From Desulfobacula sp. (lineage in GTDB: Bacteria > Desulfobacterota > Desulfobacteria > Desulfobacterales > Desulfobacteraceae), in NCBI GenBank assembly GCA_011390085.1, contig JAABTB010000136.1, positions 1 through 6,516 on the forward strand: a stretch of DNA of 6,516 bases. Direction: 5' to 3'. The notes beneath the pieces are model-generated. The model searched no databases and was not told the DNA's origin. It saw only the letters and a list, made by a program, of their open reading frames with translations. Shown here one piece after another: positions 1 to 6,150 of this stretch; positions within the stretch are counted from its first letter, which is position 1, and each line of letters starts with the position of its first letter. The position numbers and the translations under genes were made by a program.

Positions 1-469
1 GATCAATCTGGTCATGAGGGATCAGGGGCTCATTGTTCCCAAGGGAAACCCGAAGCGGATCACGGGCATTGAGGATCTGAAAACCAAGGGCCTTTCCTTC
101 ATTAACCGCCAGCCCGGATCAGGCACGCGGATATTGCTGGATTACAAGCTGAAGGCCCTTCAGATATCTCCCACAGAGATTAAAGGATACGGCACTGACG
201 AATATACCCATATGTCTGTCGCCGTTGCGGTTCTTTCGGGGAGGGCCGATGCAGGCCTCGGTATTATGGCAGCCGCCCGGGCTTTGGATCTTGATTTTAT
301 CCCGGTGGTCACCGAAGAATATGACCTCGTTATCCCGGACCGGTTCTATTCGACGCGGAAAATCCAGATCCTGCTGGATACCATCCAATCCCGGGATTTC
401 AAGGAAAAGGTCACGGCGCTGGGCGGATATGATACAGGCAATACGGGCCGTGTCATCTACCAGTCCTGA
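1..469 (+). CDS. 3' end of a protein with a C-terminal molybdate-type periplasmic-binding-like domain (5' end outside window)
   Basis: The reading frame is open from base 2, so the gene begins left of the window; 155 codons are visible before TGA at 467-469. The internal ATG at 14 is unlikely to be the true start, because the domain is already under way and no ribosome site precedes it. The visible part matches the second half of a type-2 periplasmic-binding fold of the COG1910 / PBP_like kind. Recognisable pieces are GLIVPKGNP, the ligand-loop segment INRQPGSGTR, the segment SGRADAGLGI with its hinge-side glycines, and a C-terminal GGYDTGNTGRV typical of this family. Such domains bind molybdate or tungstate-like anions. 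They occur fused behind MoeA (molybdopterin molybdenumtransferase), behind helix-turn-helix regulators, or as stand-alone proteins. The N-terminal part is missing, so I cannot choose between these; a MoeA fusion is my first guess. The domain call is fairly secure, the whole-gene identity is not. Confidence 0.8.
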   Translation, partial: INLVMRDQGLIVPKGNPKRITGIEDLKTKGLSFINRQPGSGTRILLDYKLKALQISPTEIKGYGTDEYTHMSVAVAVLSGRADAGLGIMAAARALDLDFIPVVTEEYDLVIPDRFYSTRKIQILLDTIQSRDFKEKVTALGGYDTGNTGRVIYQS

Positions 470-499
470 CGAATTCACGACGGAGTTTCAAAAAGGATA

Positions 500-533
500 A
501 GGCCGCCGGAAAAATGAATTTTCCCGGCGGCCT
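500..533. terminator. GC-rich hairpin, probable bidirectional terminator
   Basis: Bases 500-509 (AGGCCGCCGG) pair with 524-533. The stem continues through an A-run (510-513) pairing with T519-522, with C523 bulged, leaving a 5-base loop. On the + strand, 30 bases after the stop of the left gene, it is followed by TATTATAT, only modestly U-rich. On the - strand it is followed by TTATCC and then a run of five T. It lies between two convergent genes, which fits a shared terminator. The structure is seen directly; termination is inferred. Confidence 0.7.
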
Positions 534-541
534 ATTATATA

Positions 542-568
542 ACCGGGGAACGGATATCGTTCCCCGGT
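542..568. terminator. Second perfect hairpin in the convergent gap, probable terminator of the lipoprotein gene
   Basis: Bases 542-552 (ACCGGGGAACG) pair perfectly with 558-568 around the loop GATAT. It lies 24 bases beyond the stop of the leftward lipoprotein gene. On the - strand it is followed by TTATATAATA, which is AT-rich but not a pure U-tract. Together with the hairpin at 500-533 it forms a tandem pair. It could also be a bidirectional or mRNA 3'-stabilising structure. Confidence 0.6.
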
Positions 569-591
569 GGTGTCTGATATAAATTTAAATC

Positions 592-1758
592 TTAATTCAT
601 GGGGTGAAGTTCAACCCTTCTGTTCAATGACCGTTCTTCTTTTGTTGTATTGGGTCCCACCGGCTTGCTGAATCCAAAGCCCTGGGTGGTCAATCTGTTT
701 TCCGCAACGCCTTTTGATACCAGGTATTTTTTAATCGCATCGGCGCGTCTCAAAGAAAGTCCCAGATTGTATTCCGGGGTTCCGACATTGTCGCAATGCC
801 CCTGGAGATCCACCTTCATGCCGGGGTTCTTTCCAAAAATCGCAACCACTTCGTCCAATAGAGGATAAGCCATGGGTTTGATTTCAGCCTTGTCAAAGTC
901 AAAGAGAACATGGCTCAGGATCCAACATCCCTGGGCATTGACTCTGGCGCCCTTGGGGGTTCCTGGGCATTTGTCGTCTTCATCGTATACACCGTCGCCA
1001 TCGGTATCGACTCTCTGCTTTACAGTCGGTGCAGGTGCAGGTGCGGGTTTTTTGGTCAGGAAGACTTTTTCGACAAAGGCTGCCATTCCGGCACTGGTCA
1101 AGAGTTCATCCGCTTTTGAGGCAAATCCGCACCCACCGATTTCTGCAATCTCTTTGAAAAGGGCTTCGCCTTCGGGGGATCCCCCCACAAGGATGGGGTA
1201 AAAGCAGATGGTGTCGCCGTAAAGGGCTTTTAATGCTTTTGCGGCAGCAATGGCGTCTCCGCTGTTTTCAAGACCGTCACTGATAATGATAACGGCATTC
1301 ATTTTTCCGGAAAGGCCTTTCAGGTCCGTTCCCGTGGCGCTGAGAGCGCTGAAGAGCGGGCTGGTTCCACCTGCCTCTTTAACTTTTTTAAAATTTCCCG
1401 CCAAATTGTTGGAAGAAAATTTTTCCATCCCATAAAAAAGCTCGGTGGGCTTGCCTGACACTGCTGGAGAATGGCCAAAGGATCTTAACCCGGCGGTCTG
1501 TCCCAGCTCAGGGATGGTCTGATTCATTCTCTGGACAAGGGCCTGGGCAATATCAAATTTTTGGGTTCCATTATATTTTTGATTCATGGAGCTTGATGCA
1601 TCAAAGACGATCATGAAATTATCAACTTTTGAGGCATAAAGGCTGCCGTCGAATTTTGTTGCTTGAAACGGGGGGATGTTATTCATCTGTTGTGCAGCGC
1701 AGCCGAACAGAAAAAGGAAGGCGGCTAACAGCAATACCATTTTACTAAAAAATTTCAT
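592..1758 (-). CDS. VWA-TSP3-OmpA lipoprotein, peptidoglycan-associated
   Basis: Complete 388-residue protein. Residues 1-19 form a lipoprotein signal with a hydrophobic core ending LFLFG-C20, so Cys20 should be lipidated. Residues 46-235 look like a von Willebrand A domain with a full metal-ion site: D53-x-S55-x-S57, T132 in GGTSP, and D161 in ISDG. A PAPAPAP linker (238-244) leads to a TSP3-type calcium loop (DTDGDGVYDEDD, 251-262) bracketed by C264 and C278. The OmpA C-terminal domain spans about 284-388, with D323 and R338 in the positions that bind diaminopimelate in OmpA/Pal. Inferred role: an outer-membrane lipoprotein tethered to peptidoglycan, displaying a metal-dependent adhesion-type domain in the periplasm or at the surface. 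The start is supported by AAGGAG at 1765-1770, six bases upstream. The usual GHTDN motif reads GHCDN here. It is transcribed alone, divergently from uppP. Domain assignment is firm; the VWA ligand is unknown. Confidence 0.93.
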   Translation of the reverse strand: MKFFSKMVLLLAAFLFLFGCAAQQMNNIPPFQATKFDGSLYASKVDNFMIVFDASSSMNQKYNGTQKFDIAQALVQRMNQTIPELGQTAGLRSFGHSPAVSGKPTELFYGMEKFSSNNLAGNFKKVKEAGGTSPLFSALSATGTDLKGLSGKMNAVIIISDGLENSGDAIAAAKALKALYGDTICFYPILVGGSPEGEALFKEIAEIGGCGFASKADELLTSAGMAAFVEKVFLTKKPAPAPAPTVKQRVDTDGDGVYDEDDKCPGTPKGARVNAQGCWILSHVLFDFDKAEIKPMAYPLLDEVVAIFGKNPGMKVDLQGHCDNVGTPEYNLGLSLRRADAIKKYLVSKGVAENRLTTQGFGFSKPVGPNTTKEERSLNRRVELHPMN

Positions 1759-1764
1759 TTTTTT

Positions 1765-1770
1765 CTCCTT
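1765..1770 (-). promoter_or_regulatory. Ribosome binding site of the lipoprotein gene
   Basis: The - strand reads AAGGAG followed by six bases and then ATG (1756-1758). This is a strong Shine-Dalgarno match at good spacing and fixes the lipoprotein start. Confidence 0.85.
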
Positions 1771-1804
1771 CTAAAGGGTTGTCAATTATGGTTCCTATGG
1801 TTTC

Positions 1805-1816
1805 TTTGTATACAAA
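1805..1816. repeat. 12-base perfect palindrome TTTGTATACAAA in the lipoprotein leader
   Basis: TTTGTATACAAA is its own reverse complement. It sits about 22-33 bases downstream of the inferred lipoprotein transcription start and 47 bases before its ATG. A symmetric site here could be a repressor operator, but no regulator can be named and AT-rich palindromes of this size do arise by chance. Confidence 0.35.
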
Positions 1817-1844
1817 TATCGCTTGATAATGGATATTGCTTTTT

Positions 1845-1873
1845 CTTATATATAAAACCGCCTTGAAAATCAA
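1845..1873 (-). promoter_or_regulatory. Candidate sigma70-type promoter for the lipoprotein gene
   Basis: On the - strand TTGATT (1868-1873) is separated by exactly 17 bases from TATAAG (1845-1850). The -35 box matches the consensus at 4 of 6 positions and the -10 box at 5 of 6. Transcription would begin near 1838, giving a leader of about 80 bases. This is a pattern match only, in AT-rich DNA where chance matches occur. Confidence 0.5.
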
Positions 1874-1958
1874 TGCTTCTCTTTATTTTTTTAGGTTCGG
1901 CAAGTTCTTCTTTGATGGCATGAGCCGGTTTTTTGATGGTATAGGGTTTTTTAATATC

Positions 1959-1987
1959 TTGCAATTTAAGCCGGGGAATTATATACG
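1959..1987 (+). promoter_or_regulatory. Weak candidate promoter for the uppP operon
   Basis: TTGCAA (1959-1964), a 17-base spacer, then TATACG (1982-1987); each box matches the sigma70 consensus at 4 of 6. The start would fall near 1994, about 42 bases before the uppP ATG. An alternative pair is TTGATG (1933-1938) and TATCTT (1955-1960) with a 16-base spacer. A promoter must lie somewhere in this gap because the upstream gene is divergent, but its exact place is uncertain. Confidence 0.35.
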
Positions 1988-2035
1988 GGTGCTGATTATC
2001 GGCCAATACTGAATATGAAGGAAAGCGTTTAAGAT

Positions 2036-2863
2036 ATGGAAATGTATCAGGGGATTGTTCTGGGTATCTTACAGGGACTGACCGAGTTTTTGCCCGTCAG
2101 CAGTTCAGGGCATCTGGTCCTGGGTCAGATTTTTTTCGGTATCACCGAATCTCAGTTGATGTTTAATATCAGCCTTCATGTGGGAACCCTTCTGGCCATC
2201 CTGGTGGTTTATTTTTCCGATATCCGATCCATCCTGGCCTCGGTGCTTGGATTTCTTCTGAAGGCAATATCCGGAAAACCCGTCAAACACCTGTTCCATG
2301 AGGACCTCCATCTCAGGATGGCGGGTCTGATTCTGATCGGCTCGGTTCCGACGGCAATGATCGGGCTTTTTCTGAAAGAGTTTGAGGCGGTTTTGTTTTC
2401 CTCGGCATTTCTGGTGGGTTTCATGCTCATCCTGACCGGAATCCTTCTCTGGGTTTCCCGGACCTATTATACGGCCGAACCCATAGGGACCGGGTTCGGC
2501 ATTAAAAAAGCGGTTTTTATCGGAACGGTTCAGGGCCTTGCCGTCATGCCCGGTATATCAAGAGCAGGGGCCACCATCGCCGCCGGTATGATGGCCGGTC
2601 TTGACCGGGGTACGGCGGCCCGGTTTTCTTTTCTTCTGTCCGTCCCGGCCGTTATGGGGGCGGAGGTTCTGGGTTTGAAAGATATTATGGAGCAAGGTCT
2701 TTCCATTGACCTTGTGACCATTTATGGTACAATTGCAGCATTTATCACCGGCCTGATCGCATTGAAAATATTATTACGGTTGGTTCATTCGGGCAGATTC
2801 CATCTCTTTGCCCCCTATTGCTGGCTGGTCGGGGTACTGGCAATTTTATCAACCGTCATCTAA
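2036..2863 (+). CDS. uppP: Undecaprenyl-diphosphate phosphatase UppP (BacA family)
   Basis: Complete 275-residue polytopic inner-membrane protein of normal family length. It dephosphorylates undecaprenyl diphosphate to undecaprenyl phosphate, the lipid carrier for peptidoglycan and other surface glycans; overproduction of the family gives bacitracin resistance. The first signature is intact: Q13-x-x-x-E17, then FLPVSSSGH with S22-S24 and H26. The second is PGISRAGAT (172-180) with S175 and R176, where most homologues read PGxSRSG; Ala177 replaces the second serine. Several hydrophobic membrane spans surround these re-entrant motifs. The ATG at 2036 has AGGAAAG at 2019-2025, ten bases upstream. 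A second ATG two codons in (2042) is possible but farther from that site. It is the first gene of a rightward set and ends 10 bases before the mutase gene, suggesting co-transcription. Identification is very secure. Confidence 0.96.
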   Translation: MEMYQGIVLGILQGLTEFLPVSSSGHLVLGQIFFGITESQLMFNISLHVGTLLAILVVYFSDIRSILASVLGFLLKAISGKPVKHLFHEDLHLRMAGLILIGSVPTAMIGLFLKEFEAVLFSSAFLVGFMLILTGILLWVSRTYYTAEPIGTGFGIKKAVFIGTVQGLAVMPGISRAGATIAAGMMAGLDRGTAARFSFLLSVPAVMGAEVLGLKDIMEQGLSIDLVTIYGTIAAFITGLIALKILLRLVHSGRFHLFAPYCWLVGVLAILSTVI

Positions 2864-2870
2864 GGGAGGG
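2864..2870 (+). promoter_or_regulatory. Ribosome binding site that fixes the mutase start
   Basis: GGGAGGG lies immediately after the uppP stop and just before ATG at 2874; the GGAG core is five bases from the ATG. This favours 2874 over the ATG at 2808, which is in the same frame but lies inside uppP and would add 22 unrelated residues. Confidence 0.8.
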
Positions 2871-2873
2871 CGT

Positions 2874-4229
2874 ATGAATCCTGGAATATTCAGAGAATAT
2901 GATATCAGGGGAATTGCAGGCAAGGATATTTTGGAAGAGGATGCAAAGAGCATCGGCAGGGCCTTTGGCACTCTTTTACAGAGGCAGAGTAAGAAAACCG
3001 TATCCGTTGGAAGGGACTGCCGCCTGACATCGGAAAACTTTTCCGCGCATTTTATCAGCGGTATTTTGTCCACGGGCTGTGATGTCGTTGATATCGGGGT
3101 CTGTCCCACGCCTGTGCTTTATTTTTCCATCCAGCATTTGAACCTGGAGGGCGGCGCCATGGTGACGGCCAGCCATAATCCGCCGGAATATAACGGATTC
3201 AAACTCATGAGCGGCGAAGACTCCATCCACAGCCAAGGGCTTCAAGACATCCGCCTGCTGATTGAAGCCAAGGATTTTGTAGAGGGTCAGGGACGGTTGA
3301 TTCAAAAGGACGTCATCACCCCCTATAAGGAATTTCTGGTTCAAAACATCAAGATCAATCACCCCCTCCGGATCGGGATCGATGCCGGCAACGGCACCGG
3401 AGGCATCACAGCCCTTCCGGTTTTAAAACAACTGGGCTGTGAAGTCCATGACATCTATTGTGACCTGGACGGGACCTTTCCCAACCATGAAGCAGACCCC
3501 ACCCAGAAAAAAAATCTTCTGGATCTCATCCGCCTGGTCAGGGAAAAAAGCCTTGACCTGGGGGTAGGATACGATGGAGATGCCGACAGGATAGGCGTTG
3601 TGGATAAAAACGGCAATGTCATCTATGGGGATCAGCTCATGGTGATCTATGCCAGGGAAATCCTCCAGCGGAATCCCGGAGCCACCTTCATCTCGGAAGT
3701 CAAATGTTCCATGGTCATGTACGACGATATCCGGAAACACGGGGGAAAGGCCATCATGTGGCGGACCGGGCATTCTTTGATCAAGAAAAAGATGAAAGAG
3801 GAAAACGCAGCCCTGGCCGGGGAAATGAGCGGGCATATGTTTTTCAAGGACCGGTATCTCGGATTTGACGACGCCCTCTATGCCACCTGCCGCCTGCTGG
3901 AGATCATGGCCGATACGGGCCTGGGGGTAGACGAGCTCATCGGGGACCTTCCCAAAACCTTTACGACGCCGGAACTCCGGGTGGACTGCGCGGATAATAT
4001 CAAATTTAAGGTGGTGGCCAAGATTGTAAAAGAATTCAAGGCCAAAATGGAAGTTATTGATATTGACGGGTTAAGGGCGGTTTACGAAGACGGGTGGGGG
4101 CTGGTCCGGGCTTCCAATACCCAGCCTGCCCTGGTTCTCCGCTTTGAGGCCCTGACTGAAGAAAGGCTGGCTGAAATCCGGAATGAAATCGAATCCGCTT
4201 TAAACGCAATTATCAAGGAGACAAAATAA
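2874..4229 (+). CDS. algC: Phosphomannomutase/phosphoglucomutase (AlgC-like, alpha-D-phosphohexomutase family)
   Basis: Complete 451-residue cytoplasmic enzyme. It interconverts mannose- or glucose-6-phosphate and the 1-phosphates, supplying GDP-mannose and UDP-glucose type precursors for LPS and exopolysaccharide. All four family signatures are present in order: phosphoserine loop TASHNPP with S100; magnesium loop DGDADR with D234, D236 and D238; sugar-specificity loop GEMSGH with E317, S319 and H321; and phosphate-binding RASNT with R412, S414 and T416. The run GHSLIKKKMKE and the segment LAGEMSGH closely resemble Pseudomonas AlgC as I recall it, and the GEMSG form fits dual mannose/glucose specificity. 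The start is ATG at 2874, where the protein begins MNPGIFREYDIRG as expected for the family. The symbol is given by similarity; manB would be an equal choice. It follows uppP by 10 bases, so the two are probably co-translated parts of envelope precursor supply. Confidence 0.94.
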   Translation: MNPGIFREYDIRGIAGKDILEEDAKSIGRAFGTLLQRQSKKTVSVGRDCRLTSENFSAHFISGILSTGCDVVDIGVCPTPVLYFSIQHLNLEGGAMVTASHNPPEYNGFKLMSGEDSIHSQGLQDIRLLIEAKDFVEGQGRLIQKDVITPYKEFLVQNIKINHPLRIGIDAGNGTGGITALPVLKQLGCEVHDIYCDLDGTFPNHEADPTQKKNLLDLIRLVREKSLDLGVGYDGDADRIGVVDKNGNVIYGDQLMVIYAREILQRNPGATFISEVKCSMVMYDDIRKHGGKAIMWRTGHSLIKKKMKEENAALAGEMSGHMFFKDRYLGFDDALYATCRLLEIMADTGLGVDELIGDLPKTFTTPELRVDCADNIKFKVVAKIVKEFKAKMEVIDIDGLRAVYEDGWGLVRASNTQPALVLRFEALTEERLAEIRNEIESALNAIIKETK

Positions 4230-4272
4230 GATTTTCCATGCCCTGCCATGAAGTCTTATCGTTATATCATTT

Positions 4273-6129
4273 ATGGAGTTATCCTCACAGCAGAAAGAAG
4301 CTGTCCATCATACGGGTACCCCTGCCCTGGTGGTTGCGGGGGCCGGTTCCGGCAAGACCCGGACCCTTACGGCCAAATTTTCACACCTGGTGAACCAGGG
4401 GCTTGACCCCAAACGAATATTGGCCATTACCTTTACCAACAAGGCGGCCGACGAGATGAAATCCCGGCTCATGAAAATGACCGGCCTGGATTATCGTTCT
4501 TTTCAATGGGTGAGAACCTATCATTCCGCCTGTCTCATGATCCTCAAACAGCATTGCGGGCGATTAAAATATGTCCCTCCCTTGCAGGTGCTTTCCGTTT
4601 ATCAGCAGGAAAAACTGGCAACGGAAATCTGCATTAAAAACAATATCGAGAAAAAACAGGGCCCCCGGATTCTGTCCACCATTTCCAGGGCCAAAAATTC
4701 CGGCAATCCGGGGAAATACCTTGACACCCGGACCTCTATGTTTTCCATCCATATGAAGGATCTCTTTGCCCAGTATGAAGAGCGCCTGAAGGAAATGAAC
4801 GGGGTGTACTTTGACAATATCCTTCTGAAAACCAGGGATCTTCTGCGGGACCGTAAGGATGTCCGGGAATTTTATCAAAATTATTTTTCCTATATCCTGG
4901 TGGATGAATACCAGGACACCAATAATCTCCAGGATGATCTGACGGGCCTTCTTCTGGGCAGCCACCGGAACCTGTTCTGCGTGGGGGATGACTGGCAGGC
5001 CGTGTACGGATTCCGGGGCTCCAATGTAAATCATTTCCTGGGGTTTTCCGAAAAATATAAAGATGCCAAAATTTTTCGGCTGGAGGAGAATTACAGGTCT
5101 GCGGACGAGATTGTCCAGGCGGCCAATGATCTTATTGATTATAACCCGGACAAAATGGACAAAAAATGCTTTTCCCGGAAAAAAGGCGGGGTGGTGGAGA
5201 TCTATGATTTTCTGTCGGATTCCCATGAAGCCGAATGGGTGGCCCGGCGGATCAAGGGGCTGAACCGCCAGGGCGTGGGCATTGCCTATGATAAAATGGC
5301 CGTGGTCTATAGGACCAAATTCTGCTCCCTGCCCTTTGAAAGAATTTTTCGGGCCTATAGGATTCCCTACAGTTTGAAAGGCTCCCAGGGGTTTTTCGAA
5401 AGAATGGAAATCCTGGACATCAATTCCTATCTGGGTGCGGCCTTTTTTCCCCAGGATGATGTTTCCTTTGAACGGGTCCTGAATACGCCGAAAAGGGGAA
5501 TCGGGCCTGCCCTGGTCAAAAAGATGGCCGATATGAGATCCCAGGGGGTCAGTCTTCAGGATGCGGCAAGGATCATGGTTCAGGACCGGGTCCTGAGCAA
5601 GAAAATCCATGAGGGCCTTTCCGCCCTTCTTGAACTCCTGGGTGAAATCGCTTCCCTGCCGCCGGCCCAGGCCATGGACACGGTCCTGGAAAAAACCGGG
5701 TATCTGGCCTATCTGGAGAAAAAGACAAAAACATCTGAAGAATATATTTCCAAAAAGGAAAATATCGAACAGTTGATGTATACGGCAAGGGCCAAGGAAA
5801 CCCTCCTGGAATATCTTGAGGAAGCAGCCCTGATCCGGGAAGATAAAGAAGATGAAGATGAATCCTCCGGTGTTTCCCTTCTGACCATTCATTCGGCCAA
5901 GGGCCTGGAATTTGACACGGTTTTTATTGTGGGGTGTGAAGAACGGCTTTTTCCCCACTGGCGGTCCATTGATGCCGGTGATCCCGCCCTTTTTGAGGAA
6001 CGGCGGCTCATGTATGTAGCCATGACCCGGGCGGAACGGTTTTTATACCTCACCCATGCCAATTACCGGAAAGGGGAATTTGCAACCCGGAGCCGGTTCA
6101 TCGACCAGATCCGGGAATGTATGTCCTAG
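4273..6129 (+). CDS. UvrD/Rep-family ATP-dependent DNA helicase (superfamily 1A), compact form
   Basis: Complete 618-residue helicase expected to unwind DNA 3' to 5' in repair or replication restart. Motifs in order: Q-motif glutamine near residues 6-7; Walker A GAGSGKT with K28; Ia ITFTNKAADEM (52-62); II VDEYQDT with D211 and E212; III GDDWQAVYGFRGS (238-250); IV EENYRS (271-276); PKRGIG (406-411); V TIHSAKGLEF (538-547); VI VAMTRAER with R586. All catalytic positions are present, so it should be active. It is about 50-110 residues shorter than Rep, UvrD or PcrA and stops soon after motif VI, so it lacks the C-terminal extension that in PcrA/UvrD contacts RNA polymerase. Motif III reads GDDWQ, as I recall for helicase IV, rather than GDDDQ. 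No good ribosome site precedes the ATG, but an in-frame TGA at 4249-4251 leaves no other ATG, GTG or TTG start. It lies 43 bases after the mutase gene. Confidence 0.93.
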   Translation: MELSSQQKEAVHHTGTPALVVAGAGSGKTRTLTAKFSHLVNQGLDPKRILAITFTNKAADEMKSRLMKMTGLDYRSFQWVRTYHSACLMILKQHCGRLKYVPPLQVLSVYQQEKLATEICIKNNIEKKQGPRILSTISRAKNSGNPGKYLDTRTSMFSIHMKDLFAQYEERLKEMNGVYFDNILLKTRDLLRDRKDVREFYQNYFSYILVDEYQDTNNLQDDLTGLLLGSHRNLFCVGDDWQAVYGFRGSNVNHFLGFSEKYKDAKIFRLEENYRSADEIVQAANDLIDYNPDKMDKKCFSRKKGGVVEIYDFLSDSHEAEWVARRIKGLNRQGVGIAYDKMAVVYRTKFCSLPFERIFRAYRIPYSLKGSQGFFERMEILDINSYLGAAFFPQDDVSFERVLNTPKRGIGPALVKKMADMRSQGVSLQDAARIMVQDRVLSKKIHEGLSALLELLGEIASLPPAQAMDTVLEKTGYLAYLEKKTKTSEEYISKKENIEQLMYTARAKETLLEYLEEAALIREDKEDEDESSGVSLLTIHSAKGLEFDTVFIVGCEERLFPHWRSIDAGDPALFEERRLMYVAMTRAERFLYLTHANYRKGEFATRSRFIDQIRECMS

Positions 6130-6137
6130 GGCCGGAG

Positions 6138-6143
6138 AAGGGG
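6138..6143 (+). promoter_or_regulatory. Ribosome binding site of the transporter gene
   Basis: AAGGGG, within a longer purine-rich stretch starting GGAGAAGG at 6134, ends seven bases before ATG at 6151. It supports that start and translation from the same message as the helicase, whose stop is only 21 bases upstream. Confidence 0.7.
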
Positions 6144-6150
6144 TGAAAGG

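Larger units (their letters stand above)
1759..2035. other. AT-rich divergent intergenic region
   Basis: This 277-base gap separates the leftward lipoprotein gene from the rightward uppP operon. It holds the lipoprotein ribosome site, a good leftward promoter candidate, the palindrome at 1805-1816 and a weaker rightward promoter candidate. A - strand frame of 74 codons (1782-2006) is open across most of it, but it starts with TTG, has no ribosome site and overlaps both promoter candidates, so it is not annotated as a gene. No RNA gene is recognisable. Confidence 0.7.

Noticed and set aside
872..1201. + strand frames opposite the lipoprotein gene (for example 872-1201 and 650-868)
   Set aside because: They mirror the PAPAPAP linker and OmpA codons (giving runs such as GAGAGAG) and have no supporting signals.
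1782..2006. Possible 74-residue small gene on the - strand
   Set aside because: TTG start, no Shine-Dalgarno, no ATG available upstream, and overlap with promoter candidates; kept only as a low-interest finding.
2808..2873. Upstream in-frame extension of the mutase starting at ATG 2808
   Set aside because: It lies within the uppP coding sequence, adds 22 residues unlike the family, and lacks a ribosome site, while 2874 has GGGAGGG just before it.
2976..3847. Several - strand frames of 66-137 codons opposite the mutase
   Set aside because: They overlap fully conserved mutase signatures on the + strand and show no motifs of their own.
4564..5958. A 464-codon open frame on the - strand, antisense to the helicase gene
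   Set aside because: The forward frame has every helicase motif. The reverse product is rich in F, G, I, P and H with no recognisable domain, as expected when codon bias of a real gene removes stops on the opposite strand.
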